Of a stretch of DNA of 50,077 nucleotides, positions 21,101 to 29,260 are shown piece after piece. The stretch comes from DASZBX01 sp035943635. GTDB taxonomy: Bacteria; Actinomycetota; Actinomycetes; Streptomycetales; Catenulisporaceae. Within the stretch, counting starts at the first letter, position 1, and every line of letters begins with the position of its first letter. Both the position numbers and the translations under genes were made by a program. Below the pieces are notes generated by a model. It ran no database searches, was not told the DNA's origin, and saw only the letters and a program-made list of their open reading frames with translations. The stretch covers positions 1 to 50,077 of the forward strand of contig DASZBX010000103.1 in NCBI GenBank assembly GCA_035943635.1, given 5' to 3'.

Positions 21101-24100
21101 GCCGTGGCGGCCTCGTCCCGGCCGGCCCGGACGGTGGCCGCGAAGGCGACGTCCTCGGCGTCCAGGCAGTCCTGGGCCATCGCGGTCAGCACGCCGTCCG
21201 GGCCGACCTCCAGGAAGGTGCGCGCGCCGAAGTCGTAGGCCGCGTCCACGCCCTCGTGGAAGCGGACCGCGGCGCGCACGTGCCCGACCCAGTACTCGGG
21301 CGTGGCCAGCTCGGTGCCGGCCAGTTTGCCGGTGACGTTGGAGACCACCGGGATCCGCGGCTCGTGCCAGGTCAGGCCGTCGAGCACCGCGGCGAACCCG
21401 GCCAGCATCGGTTCCATCAGCGCGGAGTGGAAGGCGTGGCTGACGGTCAGTTGCTTGGTCTTGCGGCCCTGTTCGGTCAGCTGCGCGGCCACCGCGGTGA
21501 CGGCGGCGTCGGCGCCGGAGAGCACGAGCGAGGTCGGGCCGTTGACGGCCGCGATGTCCACGCCGTCGGTCAGCAGCGGGACGACCTCGCTCTCGGTCGC
21601 CTGCACGGCGACCATGACCCCGCCGGCCGGCAGCGCCTGCATCAGGCGGCCGCGCGCGGTCACCAGCGTGCACGCGTCGGCGAGGGACAGGACCCCGGCG
21701 ACGTGCGCGGCGGCGATCTCGCCGACCGAGTGGCCCAGCAGGATGTCCGGGCGCAGGCCCCAGTGCTCGAGCAGGCGGAAGATCGCCACCTCGATCGCGA
21801 ACAGGGCCGGCTGGGCGTAGCCGGTCTGGTTCAGCAGGTCCGCGTCCAGGTCTTCGCGGGCGAAATCGACGTGTGCGTACACCTCGTCGTAGGCGGCGGC
21901 GAATGCCGGGAACGCGTCGTACAGCTCGCGTCCCATGCCCAGGCGCTGCGAGCCCTGGCCGGTGAACAGGAAGGCCAGGGTGCCCGGGGCCACCGCGCCG
22001 ACCAGGGCGTGCGGGGCCTGGGTCTGCCCGGCGGCGAGCACGCCGAGCGCGTCCGCCAGTTCGGCGCGGTCGCGTCCGATCACCACGGCCCGGTGGTCGA
22101 AGCCGACCCGGGAGGTGGCCAGCGAGTAGCCGATGTCGGCCGGCTCGCCCGCGCCGGTCTCGTCGAGGTGCGCGAGCAGGGCGGCGGCCTGCGCCTGCAG
22201 GGCGGGCGCGGTCTTCGCGGACAGGACCCACGGGACGACCGCCGGGGCCGGGGCCGCGGGCACGGCCGCGGCGGGCGTCGGCTTCGCCGGGTACTGCTCG
22301 ATGATGGTGTGCACGTTGGTCCCGCTGATGCCGAAGGAGGACACCGCCGCGCGGCGCGGGCGGCCGCCGGTCTCGGGCCACGCGCGGGCCTCGGTGAGCA
22401 GTTCGACCGCGCCCGCGGACCAGTCCACGTGCGGCGAGGGCTCGTCGATGTGCAGGGTGCGCGGCATCACGCCGTGGCGCATCGCCATGATCATCTTGAT
22501 GATGCCGCCGACCCCGGCCGCGGCCTGGGTGTGCCCGATGTTGGACTTGAGCGAGCCGAGGTACAGCGGCTTGTCCTCCGGCCGGTCCTGGCCGTAGGTC
22601 GCGATCAGGGCCTGGGCCTCGATCGGGTCGCCGAGAACCGTGCCGGTGCCATGGCCTTCGACCAGGTCCACGTCCGCGACGCCCAGCCCGGCCGAGGCCA
22701 GCGCCTGCCGGATCACCCGCTGCTGCGAGGGTCCGTGCGGGGCGGTCAGGCCGTTGGACGCGCCGTCCTGGTTGACCGCTGAGCCGCGCAGCACCGCGAG
22801 GACCGGGTGGCCGTTGCGCTTGGCGTCGCTCAACCGCTCGACCAGCAGCATGCCGACGCCCTCGGACCAGCCGGTGCCGTCCGCGGTGGACGCGTACGAC
22901 TTGCACCGGCCGTCGAAGGCCAGGCCGCGCTGCTTGCTGAACTCGATGAACGCCCCGGGGGTGGACATGACCGTGACTCCCCCGGCCAGCGCCATGGTGC
23001 ACTCGCCCTGGCGCAGAGCCTGGGCGGCCCAGTGCAGGGCGACCAGCGAGGAGGAGCACGCGGTGTCGATGGTGACCGCCGGGCCCTCGAAGCCGAACAC
23101 GTAGGCGACCCGGCCGGAGGCGATGCTGCTGGAGGCGCCGGTGCCGAGGTAACCCTCGACGTTCGGCGGGACGGCGTGCAGGCGGGCGGCGTAGTCGTGG
23201 TACATCACTCCGGCGAACACGCCGGTGCTGGTGCCGGCCATGGTGGCCGGGTCGATTCCGGCCCGCTCGAACGCCTCCCAGGAGCTTTCCAGCAGCAGCC
23301 GCTGCTGCGGGTCCATCGCGGAGGCCTCGCGCGGGCTGATCCCGAAGAACTCGTTGTCGAAGCGGCCGGCCTCGTGCAGGAACCCGCCCTCGCGGGCGAA
23401 GCTGCCGCCGTGCTCCGCGTCCTGCAGCGCGGCCAGGTCCCAGCCGCGGTCGGTCGGGAACGGCGAGATGCCGTCGCGCCCCTCGTCGACCAGGCGCCAC
23501 AGGTCCTCCGGCGAGCTGACCCCGCCGGGGTAGCGGCAGCTCATCCCGATCACGGCGATCGGCTCGTCGGCCGCCGCCCGGGCGGCCGGGCGGCGCACCA
23601 CGGCCTTGGCCGGTTCGGCGCCGAGCAGCTGTTCGGCGACGTACCGGGCCAGGGTGACCGGGGTCGGGTAGTCGAACACCAGGGTGGCCGGCAGCCGCAG
23701 GCCGGTGGCGGCGGCGATCCGGTTGCGCAGGTCCACCGCGGTCAGCGAGTCGAAGCCGAGGTCCTTGAACGCGCGGCCGTCCGGGATCTGCTCGGCCCCG
23801 GCGTGGCCGAGCGCGGCGGCGACGTGGGTGCGCACGAGCTCGACCAGCGCGGCTTCGCGCTCGGTCTCGTCCAGGGCGGACAGCCGGCGGCCGAGCGTGG
23901 CGGCCGCGCCGGTCGACCCGGCCACGGCCCGGCGCGGGCCGGCGCCGACCAGTCCGCGCAGCAACGGGCCGGCCGCGCCGCTCGCGCGCAGGGCGGCCAG
24001 GTCCAGCTGCATCGGCACGAGCAGCGCGGCGCCGTTCGCGCACGCGGCGTCCAGGGCGGCCATGCCGGCGGCGGCGTCGAACGGGATCAGGCCGCCCTGG

Positions 24101-27100
24101 CGCATCCGGTCCAGGTTGGCCTCGTCCAGGGCGCCGGCCATGCCGCCGTCCACGGCCCACGGGCCCCAGGCCAGCGAGACCGCGGCCAGGCCGCGGGCGC
24201 GGCGGTGCGCGGCGAGCGCGTCCAGGTAGGTGTTGGCGGCGGCGTAGTTGGCCTGTCCGGCGTTGCCGGAGACGCCCGAGGAGGAGGAGTACAGCACGAA
24301 CGCCGACAGGTCCAGGTCCGCGGTGAGCTCGTGCAGGTGCCGCGCGGCCAGGGACTTGGCGCGTAGCACCCGGTCCAGGCGGTCGGCGGTGAGGGTGTCG
24401 ATCATGCCGTCGTCCAGGACGCCCGCGGTGTGGATCACCGCGCGCAGCGGCCGGTCGGCCGGGATCGCGGCCAGGATCTCGGCCAGCCGGGCGCGGTCGG
24501 CGGCGTCGGCCGCGAGGATCTCGGCCGTCGCGCCCAGGTCGGCGAGGTCGGCGACCAGGTCGGCCGCGCCGGGCGCCTGCGTGCCGCGGCGGCTGAGCAG
24601 GAGCAGGTGCCGGGCGCCGTGCGTCCGGGCCAGGTGGCGGGCCACCACGCCGCCGAGCGCGCCGGTGCCGCCGGTGATCAGGACCGTGCCGTCGGCCAGG
24701 CCGGCCAGGCCGGTGCCGGTCGCGGTGTCGTCGTCGGAGCCGGGCGCGGTCGCCGGGCGGACCGGGGCCAGCCGCGGGGTGCGCCGGACGCCTCCGCGGA
24801 CCGCGATCTGGGCCTCGCCGGCCGCGACCGCGTCCAGGACCGGGTCCACGTCCAGGTCCGGGTCGTCCGCGCCCTCGGCCGGGTCCAGGTCGACCAGCAC
24901 GAAGCGGTCGGGGTGCTCGGACTGGGCGGTGCGGATCAGGCCCCAGACCGGCGCGGCGTCCAGGGCGGGCACGTCCTCGCCGTCCGCGGTGGCTATGGCG
25001 CCGCGGGTGACCACGACCAGCCGCGCCGCGAGGAACCGGTCGTCGGCGAGCCAGGCGCGCACGGTGTCCAGGACCCGGTGCACGGTGTCGGCCTCGGCGG
25101 CCAGGCAGGGCAGCAGGACCAGCGCGGGCAGGTCCCCGGCGCCGATCGCACCGAGGGCGGCGGCGCCCGGGCCGGGCAGGACGGTCCAGGTGGGCTCGGT
25201 CTCCGCAGCGGCGACCGTGGCCGCGACCGGCTGCCAGTCGACCCGGTAGAGGGAGCGGCGAGCGGTGTCGGGCGCGTCGGGAATGCGCACGGCCGAGGCC
25301 GGGCGCATCTGCAGCGCGCCGACCGTGGCGACCGGGCGGCCCTCGGCGTCGGCCAAGGCGAGCCGGACCGCGCCGGGCCCGGCCGGGCTGACCCGCACCC
25401 GCAGCGCGCTGGCGCCCGCGGCGTGCAGGGTCACCTCGCTCCAGGCGAACGGGATGCTGCCGCCGGAGGCGCCGTCGACGAACTCGCCGAGCGCCACGGC
25501 GTGCAGGGCGGCGTCGAACAGGGCCGGGTGCAGGCCGTATCCGGCCGCCTCGCCGGCGGCGTGCTCGGGCAGGGCGACCTCGGCGTAGACCTCGTCGCCG
25601 GAGCGCCAGGCGGCGGTCAGGCCGCGGAAGGTGGCGCCGTAGTCGAATCCGGCCGCGGCCAGCCCGGGGTAGAGCCCGTCGACCGGGAGCGGCTCGGCGC
25701 CGGCCGGCGGCCACTGCTCCAGCGCGGCGCCCCGGCCGGCCGGGCCGAGGCCGAGGGTGCCGCTGGCGTGCTGCTGCCAGGGTGCGTCCGGGTCCGGGCC
25801 CGCGGCGCCGTCCGGGCGCGAGTACAGGGTGAAGGAGCGCCGGCCGTGCTCGTCGGCCGGGCCGGCCGCGATCTGCAGCTGCACGCCGCCGGTGGCCGGG
25901 AGCACGACCGGGGCCTCCAGCGCGAGGTCCTCGACCCGGTCGCAGCCGGCCAGGTCCCCGGCCCGCACGGCCAGTTCCAGGATCGCGGTGCCCGGCAGCA
26001 GCACGGCGCCGCCGATCGCGTGCTCGGCCAGCCACGGCCGGGTGGCCAGGGAGAGCCGGCCGGTCAGCAGCAGCCCGCCGTCGTCGGCCAGGCCGATCCC
26101 GGCGCCGAGCAGTGGGTGCCCGGCCGGGCGCAGGCCGACCGCGGACAGGTCGCCGAAGCCGCCGGAGCCCAGGCGCGGCCAGTAGTGGTCCCGCTGGAAC
26201 CGGTACGTCGGCAGGGCGCCGGCCCGGACGGCGCCGGTCCCGGCGAACACGGCCGTCCAGTCCACCGACGTGCCGCGCACCCAGACCTCGGCCAGGGCGT
26301 GGAGCAGGGTCTCGGTCTCCGGGCGGTCGGCCCGCAGGGTGGCGGCGAAGCCCGCGGCGGTGTCGTCGGCCAGGCACTGCGGGCCCATCGCGGCGAGCAC
26401 GCCGTCCGGGCCGACCTCCAGGTAGGTGCTCACGCCGGCGGTTTCGAGCGCGCGCAGGCCGTCGTGGAAGCGGACCGTCTCGCGTACGTGCCGGACCCAG
26501 TAGTCGGCGGTGCGGATCTCCGGTCCGGCGGGCGCGCCGGTCAGGGTGGAGACGATCGGGATGGTCGGCTCGGCGTAGTCCAGGCCCTCGGCCACGGCGC
26601 GGAACTCGGCCAGCATCGGTTCCATCAGCGCGGAGTGGAAGGCGTGGCTGACGGTCAGCGGCTTGGTCCGGCGGCCGAGCGCGGTGAAGTGCGCGGCGAC
26701 TGCGGCGACCGCGGCCGCGGCGCCGGAGACGACGACCGTACGCGGCCCGTTGACCGCGGCCAGGCCGGTCAGGGCGGTCAGCAGCGGGCGCACCTCGGCC
26801 TCCTCGGCCTCGATCGCGATCATGGCGCCGCCGGGGGCGAGTTTCTGCATCAGCCGGCCGCGGGCGCCGACCAGGGCGGCCGCGGACGGCAGGTCCAGGA
26901 TCCCGGCCAGGTGCACGGCGGCGAACTCGCCGATGGAGTGGCCCAGCAGCGCGTCCGGGCGCACGCCCCAAGCGGCCAGTTGCGCGGCCAGGGCGAGTTC
27001 GAGCGCGAAGACCGCGGGCTGGGTGTAGCAGGTCTGGTCGATCAGGCCGGCCTCGGCGGATCCCGGGTCGGCGAACAGGACCTCGCGCAGCGGGCGGTCC

Positions 27101-28971
27101 AGGTGCCGGTCGAGTTCGGCCAAGACCTCGTCCAGTCGGGCGGCGAAGACCGGCAGGGTGCGGTACAGCTCGCGGCCCATGCCCAGGCGCTGGGCGCCCT
27201 GGCCGGTGAACAGGAACGCGGTCTTGCCGTCGACGCGGCTGCCGACGACCGCGCCGGGAGCGTCCTGGCCGTCGGCGAGGGCGGCGAGCGCGGAGTCGAA
27301 CGCGGCCGGGTCGGCGCCGAAGACGACCGCGCGGTCCTCGTGTGCGGACCGGGTCGAGGCCAGGGTGTAGCCGAGGTCCAGCGGGCGTTCCCCGGCCGCG
27401 GCGGCGTGCTCGCGCAGCGCGTCGGCCTGGGCGGCCAGGGCCTGGCGGCCGCGGGCCGAGAGCGGCCACGGGACGGCCGGCAGGGTGAGCGTGGCCGGGG
27501 CGGGCTCGGCCGGGGCCGGCTCGGGGGCCTGCTCGATCACCACGTGCGCGTTGGTGCCGCTCATCCCGAACGAGGAGACCGCGCCGCGGCGCGGACGGCC
27601 GGTCTCCGGCCAGGTCCGGGCCTCGGTGGCCAGTTCGACCGCGCCGGCGGACCAGTCCACGTGCGTGCTGGCGTTCTCGGCGTGCAGGGTGGCCGGGAAC
27701 ACGCCGTGGTGGATGGCCAGGATCAGCTTGATCACCCCGGCGACCCCCGCGGCGGCCTGGGTGTGGCCGATGTTGGACTTGACCGAGCCGATCAGCAGCG
27801 GCCGGCCCTCGGCCCGGGTCCGGCCGTAGGCCCCGATCAGGGCCTCGGCCTCGATCGGGTCGCCCAGGGCGGTGCCGGTGCCGTGCGCCTCGACCACGTC
27901 GACCTCGTCGGCGCGCAGGCCCGCGTCGTCCAGCGCCTGGGCGATCACCCGCTGCTGGGCCGGGCCGTTGGGGGCGGTCAGGCCGTTGGACGCGCCGTCC
28001 TGGTTGACCGCGGAGCCGCGCAGCACCGCGAGGACCGGGTGGCCGTTGCGCTGGGCGTCGGACAGGCGCTCGACCAGGAGCATCGCGCCGCCCTCGGCCC
28101 AGTTGGTGCCGTCGGCATCGGCGGAGAAGGCCTTGCACCGGCCGTCCGGGGCCAGGCCGCGCTGCCGGGAGAACTCGATGAAGGAGCCGGGGGTGGACAT
28201 GACCACGACGCCGCCGGCCAGGGCGAGCCTGCACTCGCCGTTGCGCAGCGCCTGGGCGGCCAGGTGCAGCGCGACCAGGGAGGAGGAGCAGGCGGTGTCG
28301 ACGGTGACGGCCGGTCCCTCCAGGCCGAAGGTGTAGGAGATCCGGCCGGAGAGCACGCTGGCGGCGTTGCCGGTGCCCAGGTGCCCCTCGAAGCCGTCCT
28401 GGGCCAGCAGCAGCAGGTCGGTGTAGTCGCGGGAGTTGGTGCCGGCGAACACGCCGACCCGGCCGCCGCGCAGGGCGGCCGGGTCGATCCCGGCGCGTTC
28501 GAACGCCTCCCAGGAGGTCTCCAGCAGGATCCGCTGCTGCGGGTCCATGGCCAGCGCCTCGCGCGGACTGATCCCGAAGAACGCCGGGTCGAAGCCGCCG
28601 GCGTCCGCCAGGAACCCGCCGCGGCGCACGTAGCTGGTGCCCGGGTGGTCGGGATCGGGGTGGTAGAGCCGGTCCAGGTCCCAGCCGCGGTCGGCCGGGA
28701 AGTCACCGATCACCTCGCCGCCCTCGGCCAGCAGGTCCCACAGTCGCTCAGGGCTGTCCACGCCGCCGGGCAGGCGGCAGCTCATCGCGACGATCGCGAT
28801 CGGCTCGCCGCCGCGGGCCTCGCGCTCCTGGGCCTCGCGCAGCCGCCGGCGGGTCTCGTGCAAATCGGCGGTGACCTTCTTGAGGTAGCCGAGCAGCTTC
28901 TGCTCCTGCCCGGCCTCGGGGGCGGACGCGGCGGCCGGCGCGGGCGCGGGCAGGGCTTCGGGCGCTTCCAT
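18166..28971 (-). CDS. PKS-C: two-module type I PKS, both KS-AT(malonyl)-DH-KR-ACP
   Basis: 3601 residues from ATG 28971 to TGA 18168-18166. The frame stays open upstream through PKS-B, but the start is fixed by the docking head right before KS-C1 and the TGATG coupling. Module C1: KS Cys228, AT Ser679, DH His984 and Asp1153, KR Tyr1576, ACP Ser1742. Module C2: KS Cys1972, AT Ser2415, DH His2715 and Asp2889, KR Tyr3315, ACP Ser3480. All catalytic positions checked are present. Each module should install one unbranched trans C=C unit. The tail ends SDDEIFDFIDNELGV. PKS-D, with the same architecture, starts 45 bp downstream, so C and D together form a four-module polyene block. Confidence 0.97.
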   Translation of the reverse strand: MEAPEALPAPAPAAASAPEAGQEQKLLGYLKKVTADLHETRRRLREAQEREARGGEPIAIVAMSCRLPGGVDSPERLWDLLAEGGEVIGDFPADRGWDLDRLYHPDPDHPGTSYVRRGGFLADAGGFDPAFFGISPREALAMDPQQRILLETSWEAFERAGIDPAALRGGRVGVFAGTNSRDYTDLLLLAQDGFEGHLGTGNAASVLSGRISYTFGLEGPAVTVDTACSSSLVALHLAAQALRNGECRLALAGGVVVMSTPGSFIEFSRQRGLAPDGRCKAFSADADGTNWAEGGAMLLVERLSDAQRNGHPVLAVLRGSAVNQDGASNGLTAPNGPAQQRVIAQALDDAGLRADEVDVVEAHGTGTALGDPIEAEALIGAYGRTRAEGRPLLIGSVKSNIGHTQAAAGVAGVIKLILAIHHGVFPATLHAENASTHVDWSAGAVELATEARTWPETGRPRRGAVSSFGMSGTNAHVVIEQAPEPAPAEPAPATLTLPAVPWPLSARGRQALAAQADALREHAAAAGERPLDLGYTLASTRSAHEDRAVVFGADPAAFDSALAALADGQDAPGAVVGSRVDGKTAFLFTGQGAQRLGMGRELYRTLPVFAARLDEVLAELDRHLDRPLREVLFADPGSAEAGLIDQTCYTQPAVFALELALAAQLAAWGVRPDALLGHSIGEFAAVHLAGILDLPSAAALVGARGRLMQKLAPGGAMIAIEAEEAEVRPLLTALTGLAAVNGPRTVVVSGAAAAVAAVAAHFTALGRRTKPLTVSHAFHSALMEPMLAEFRAVAEGLDYAEPTIPIVSTLTGAPAGPEIRTADYWVRHVRETVRFHDGLRALETAGVSTYLEVGPDGVLAAMGPQCLADDTAAGFAATLRADRPETETLLHALAEVWVRGTSVDWTAVFAGTGAVRAGALPTYRFQRDHYWPRLGSGGFGDLSAVGLRPAGHPLLGAGIGLADDGGLLLTGRLSLATRPWLAEHAIGGAVLLPGTAILELAVRAGDLAGCDRVEDLALEAPVVLPATGGVQLQIAAGPADEHGRRSFTLYSRPDGAAGPDPDAPWQQHASGTLGLGPAGRGAALEQWPPAGAEPLPVDGLYPGLAAAGFDYGATFRGLTAAWRSGDEVYAEVALPEHAAGEAAGYGLHPALFDAALHAVALGEFVDGASGGSIPFAWSEVTLHAAGASALRVRVSPAGPGAVRLALADAEGRPVATVGALQMRPASAVRIPDAPDTARRSLYRVDWQPVAATVAAAETEPTWTVLPGPGAAALGAIGAGDLPALVLLPCLAAEADTVHRVLDTVRAWLADDRFLAARLVVVTRGAIATADGEDVPALDAAPVWGLIRTAQSEHPDRFVLVDLDPAEGADDPDLDVDPVLDAVAAGEAQIAVRGGVRRTPRLAPVRPATAPGSDDDTATGTGLAGLADGTVLITGGTGALGGVVARHLARTHGARHLLLLSRRGTQAPGAADLVADLADLGATAEILAADAADRARLAEILAAIPADRPLRAVIHTAGVLDDGMIDTLTADRLDRVLRAKSLAARHLHELTADLDLSAFVLYSSSSGVSGNAGQANYAAANTYLDALAAHRRARGLAAVSLAWGPWAVDGGMAGALDEANLDRMRQGGLIPFDAAAGMAALDAACANGAALLVPMQLDLAALRASGAAGPLLRGLVGAGPRRAVAGSTGAAATLGRRLSALDETEREAALVELVRTHVAAALGHAGAEQIPDGRAFKDLGFDSLTAVDLRNRIAAATGLRLPATLVFDYPTPVTLARYVAEQLLGAEPAKAVVRRPAARAAADEPIAVIGMSCRYPGGVSSPEDLWRLVDEGRDGISPFPTDRGWDLAALQDAEHGGSFAREGGFLHEAGRFDNEFFGISPREASAMDPQQRLLLESSWEAFERAGIDPATMAGTSTGVFAGVMYHDYAARLHAVPPNVEGYLGTGASSSIASGRVAYVFGFEGPAVTIDTACSSSLVALHWAAQALRQGECTMALAGGVTVMSTPGAFIEFSKQRGLAFDGRCKSYASTADGTGWSEGVGMLLVERLSDAKRNGHPVLAVLRGSAVNQDGASNGLTAPHGPSQQRVIRQALASAGLGVADVDLVEGHGTGTVLGDPIEAQALIATYGQDRPEDKPLYLGSLKSNIGHTQAAAGVGGIIKMIMAMRHGVMPRTLHIDEPSPHVDWSAGAVELLTEARAWPETGGRPRRAAVSSFGISGTNVHTIIEQYPAKPTPAAAVPAAPAPAVVPWVLSAKTAPALQAQAAALLAHLDETGAGEPADIGYSLATSRVGFDHRAVVIGRDRAELADALGVLAAGQTQAPHALVGAVAPGTLAFLFTGQGSQRLGMGRELYDAFPAFAAAYDEVYAHVDFAREDLDADLLNQTGYAQPALFAIEVAIFRLLEHWGLRPDILLGHSVGEIAAAHVAGVLSLADACTLVTARGRLMQALPAGGVMVAVQATESEVVPLLTDGVDIAAVNGPTSLVLSGADAAVTAVAAQLTEQGRKTKQLTVSHAFHSALMEPMLAGFAAVLDGLTWHEPRIPVVSNVTGKLAGTELATPEYWVGHVRAAVRFHEGVDAAYDFGARTFLEVGPDGVLTAMAQDCLDAEDVAFAATVRAGRDEAATALSAAAAAWVRGARADWAAALPGGRRVDLPTYAFQHRWFWLHAPAAAVRDLAAAGLSPVGHPFLTASLTTPAGERILTGRIDVNTQPWLADHTVHGTVILPGAALLDLACHTAAVSGFDHIDELILHTPIVLSKEAATNLQVTVVERDGTGTVTFHARPAAGQEPEAGRADTPWTLHATATLSAATQQPDPLRNLAVWPPATGSGAPAEQLDLTGLYDRLADAGLGYGPQFQNLAEAYRDGATLHAYTALAETDQHPHILHPALLDAVLHTLAAAPVSGDGRPLLPFSWQDVDVYAAGATALRARLVVGADDTVSLQLADGLGNPVGSVGALALRPVSADQVGAAAGPQIARSLFGLDWVPAPAPEAEPARIEPAELGPDPEAALPALAAELESGLATPTDLVLRIPPTASGPDAAVDPAGVLRVTSGLLGAVQGYLADPRFADARLVVVTCHAVGPSAETAASADPTGAAAWGLLRSAQSENPGRFVLVDVDLGAGPEQVAAALAVGEPQVAVRGAEAWVPRLVRAEVPAAAEPGAETGLGGFGPADTVLVTGASGALGGVFARHLAESGVSGLVLVSRRGLAAPGLAELVAELTESGVDATAEACDLSDRAAVADLISRHPSLTAVIHAAGVVDDAVISGLTPQRLASVFAAKVDAVAHLDAATRHLPLSRFVVFSSTSGVLGAAGQGNYAAANSFLDGLMASRRAAGLPGLSLAWGLWDQDSSMAGALSEADRARMARSGVRALNAQEGLALFDAALGSPRPLLIPVHLNLAGADAATLPPLLSLLAPAARRRPAAAPGVAAGELKRRLAAMEPDERDKTLIALVTTHAAAVLGHADAGAIGPERGFLELGFDSLTAVELRNRLGALTGLKLPSTLLFDYPAPAALAGHLGQRLLEDGPVSAEPVFTELGRLEQTLAAHHGAIAPQSRAGLVARLQALLDRCADAGSGGPAQVTGMLGAASDDEIFDFIDNELGV
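18420..23570 (-). other. PKS-C module C2: KS-AT(malonyl)-DH-KR(B-type)-ACP
   Basis: KS about 23566-22297, Cys 23056-23058, with EGHGTGT (Gly for the usual Ala, His kept) and NIGHTQ. AT about 21990-21130, with GHSVG (Ser 21727-21729) and HAFH (21427-21438): malonyl. DH about 20925-20080, with HTVHGTVILPG (His 20827-20829), LGYGPQFQNL and HPALLDAVLH (Asp 20305-20307). KR about 20045-18760, nucleotide motif TVLVTGASGALGG near 19440, AGVVDDAVI (VDD in place of LDD, still B-type), Tyr 19027-19029, Ser intact. ACP Ser 18532-18534. Expected product: second double bond. Confidence 0.91.
23600..28810 (-). other. PKS-C module C1: KS-AT(malonyl)-DH-KR(B-type)-ACP
   Basis: KS about 28808-27530, Cys 28288-28290. 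AT about 27230-26360, with GHSIGEFAAVHLAG (Ser 26935-26937) and HAFH (26635-26646): malonyl. DH about 26120-25280, with HAIGGAVLLPG (His 26020-26022) and HPALFDAALH (Asp 25513-25515); the second DH motif reads FDYGATFRGL instead of the usual GYGPxFQGL. KR about 25250-23960, GTVLITGGTGALGG near 24670, LDD motif AGVLDDGMI, serine in YSSSSG, Tyr 24244-24246: B-type, giving the D-hydroxyl that a DH normally turns into a trans alkene. ACP Ser 23746-23748 in DLGFDSLTAVDL. Expected product: first double bond of the polyene. Confidence 0.91.
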
Positions 28972-29260
28972 CACGACATCCCCAACTCGTTGTCGATAAA
29001 GGCGAACACCTCGTCGGCGGAGGCGTCGTCGAGCTTCGGCGCGGCGTCGGCCGCGGCCGGGTCCGGGTCGGCGCCCGGCCCCGCGGCGGCCGGCGTAGGC
29101 CGGTCGTTCCACTTGGTGACCGCGGCCTGCAGCCGGCGGGCGATCCGGGCGTGGATGTCCGGGTCGGGGGCGGCGCCCTCGAGCCGGGCCGCGAACCGTT
29201 CGAGCTCGGCCAGCAGCGTCTCGGGCCCGTCCGGGCCGTCGGCGCCGTCGAGCCGGCCGA
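28810..29260 (-). other. Docking junction PKS-B tail / PKS-C head
   Basis: The PKS-B tail has a helix (ETLLAELERFAARLEGA), a Pro/Ala-rich spacer and the acidic end SADEVFAFIDNELGMS. The PKS-C head carries an extra Pro/Ala-rich stretch of about 20 residues (MEAPEALPAPAPAAASAPEA) before the helical part QKLLGYLKKVTADLHETRRR. The helical part closely matches the heads of PKS-D and PKS-E. Confidence 0.72.
28971..28973 (-). promoter_or_regulatory. PKS-B/PKS-C one-base stop-start overlap (translational coupling)
   Basis: The PKS-B TGA (28973-28971) shares its last A with the PKS-C ATG (28971-28969), giving TGATG. Only a weak G-rich stretch (GGGG near 28983-28980) precedes it, so PKS-C is probably translated by ribosomes that finish PKS-B. 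This is the only junction of the four without a 45-46 bp gap. A GTG codon immediately before the ATG is in frame and could also be used. Confidence 0.75.
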
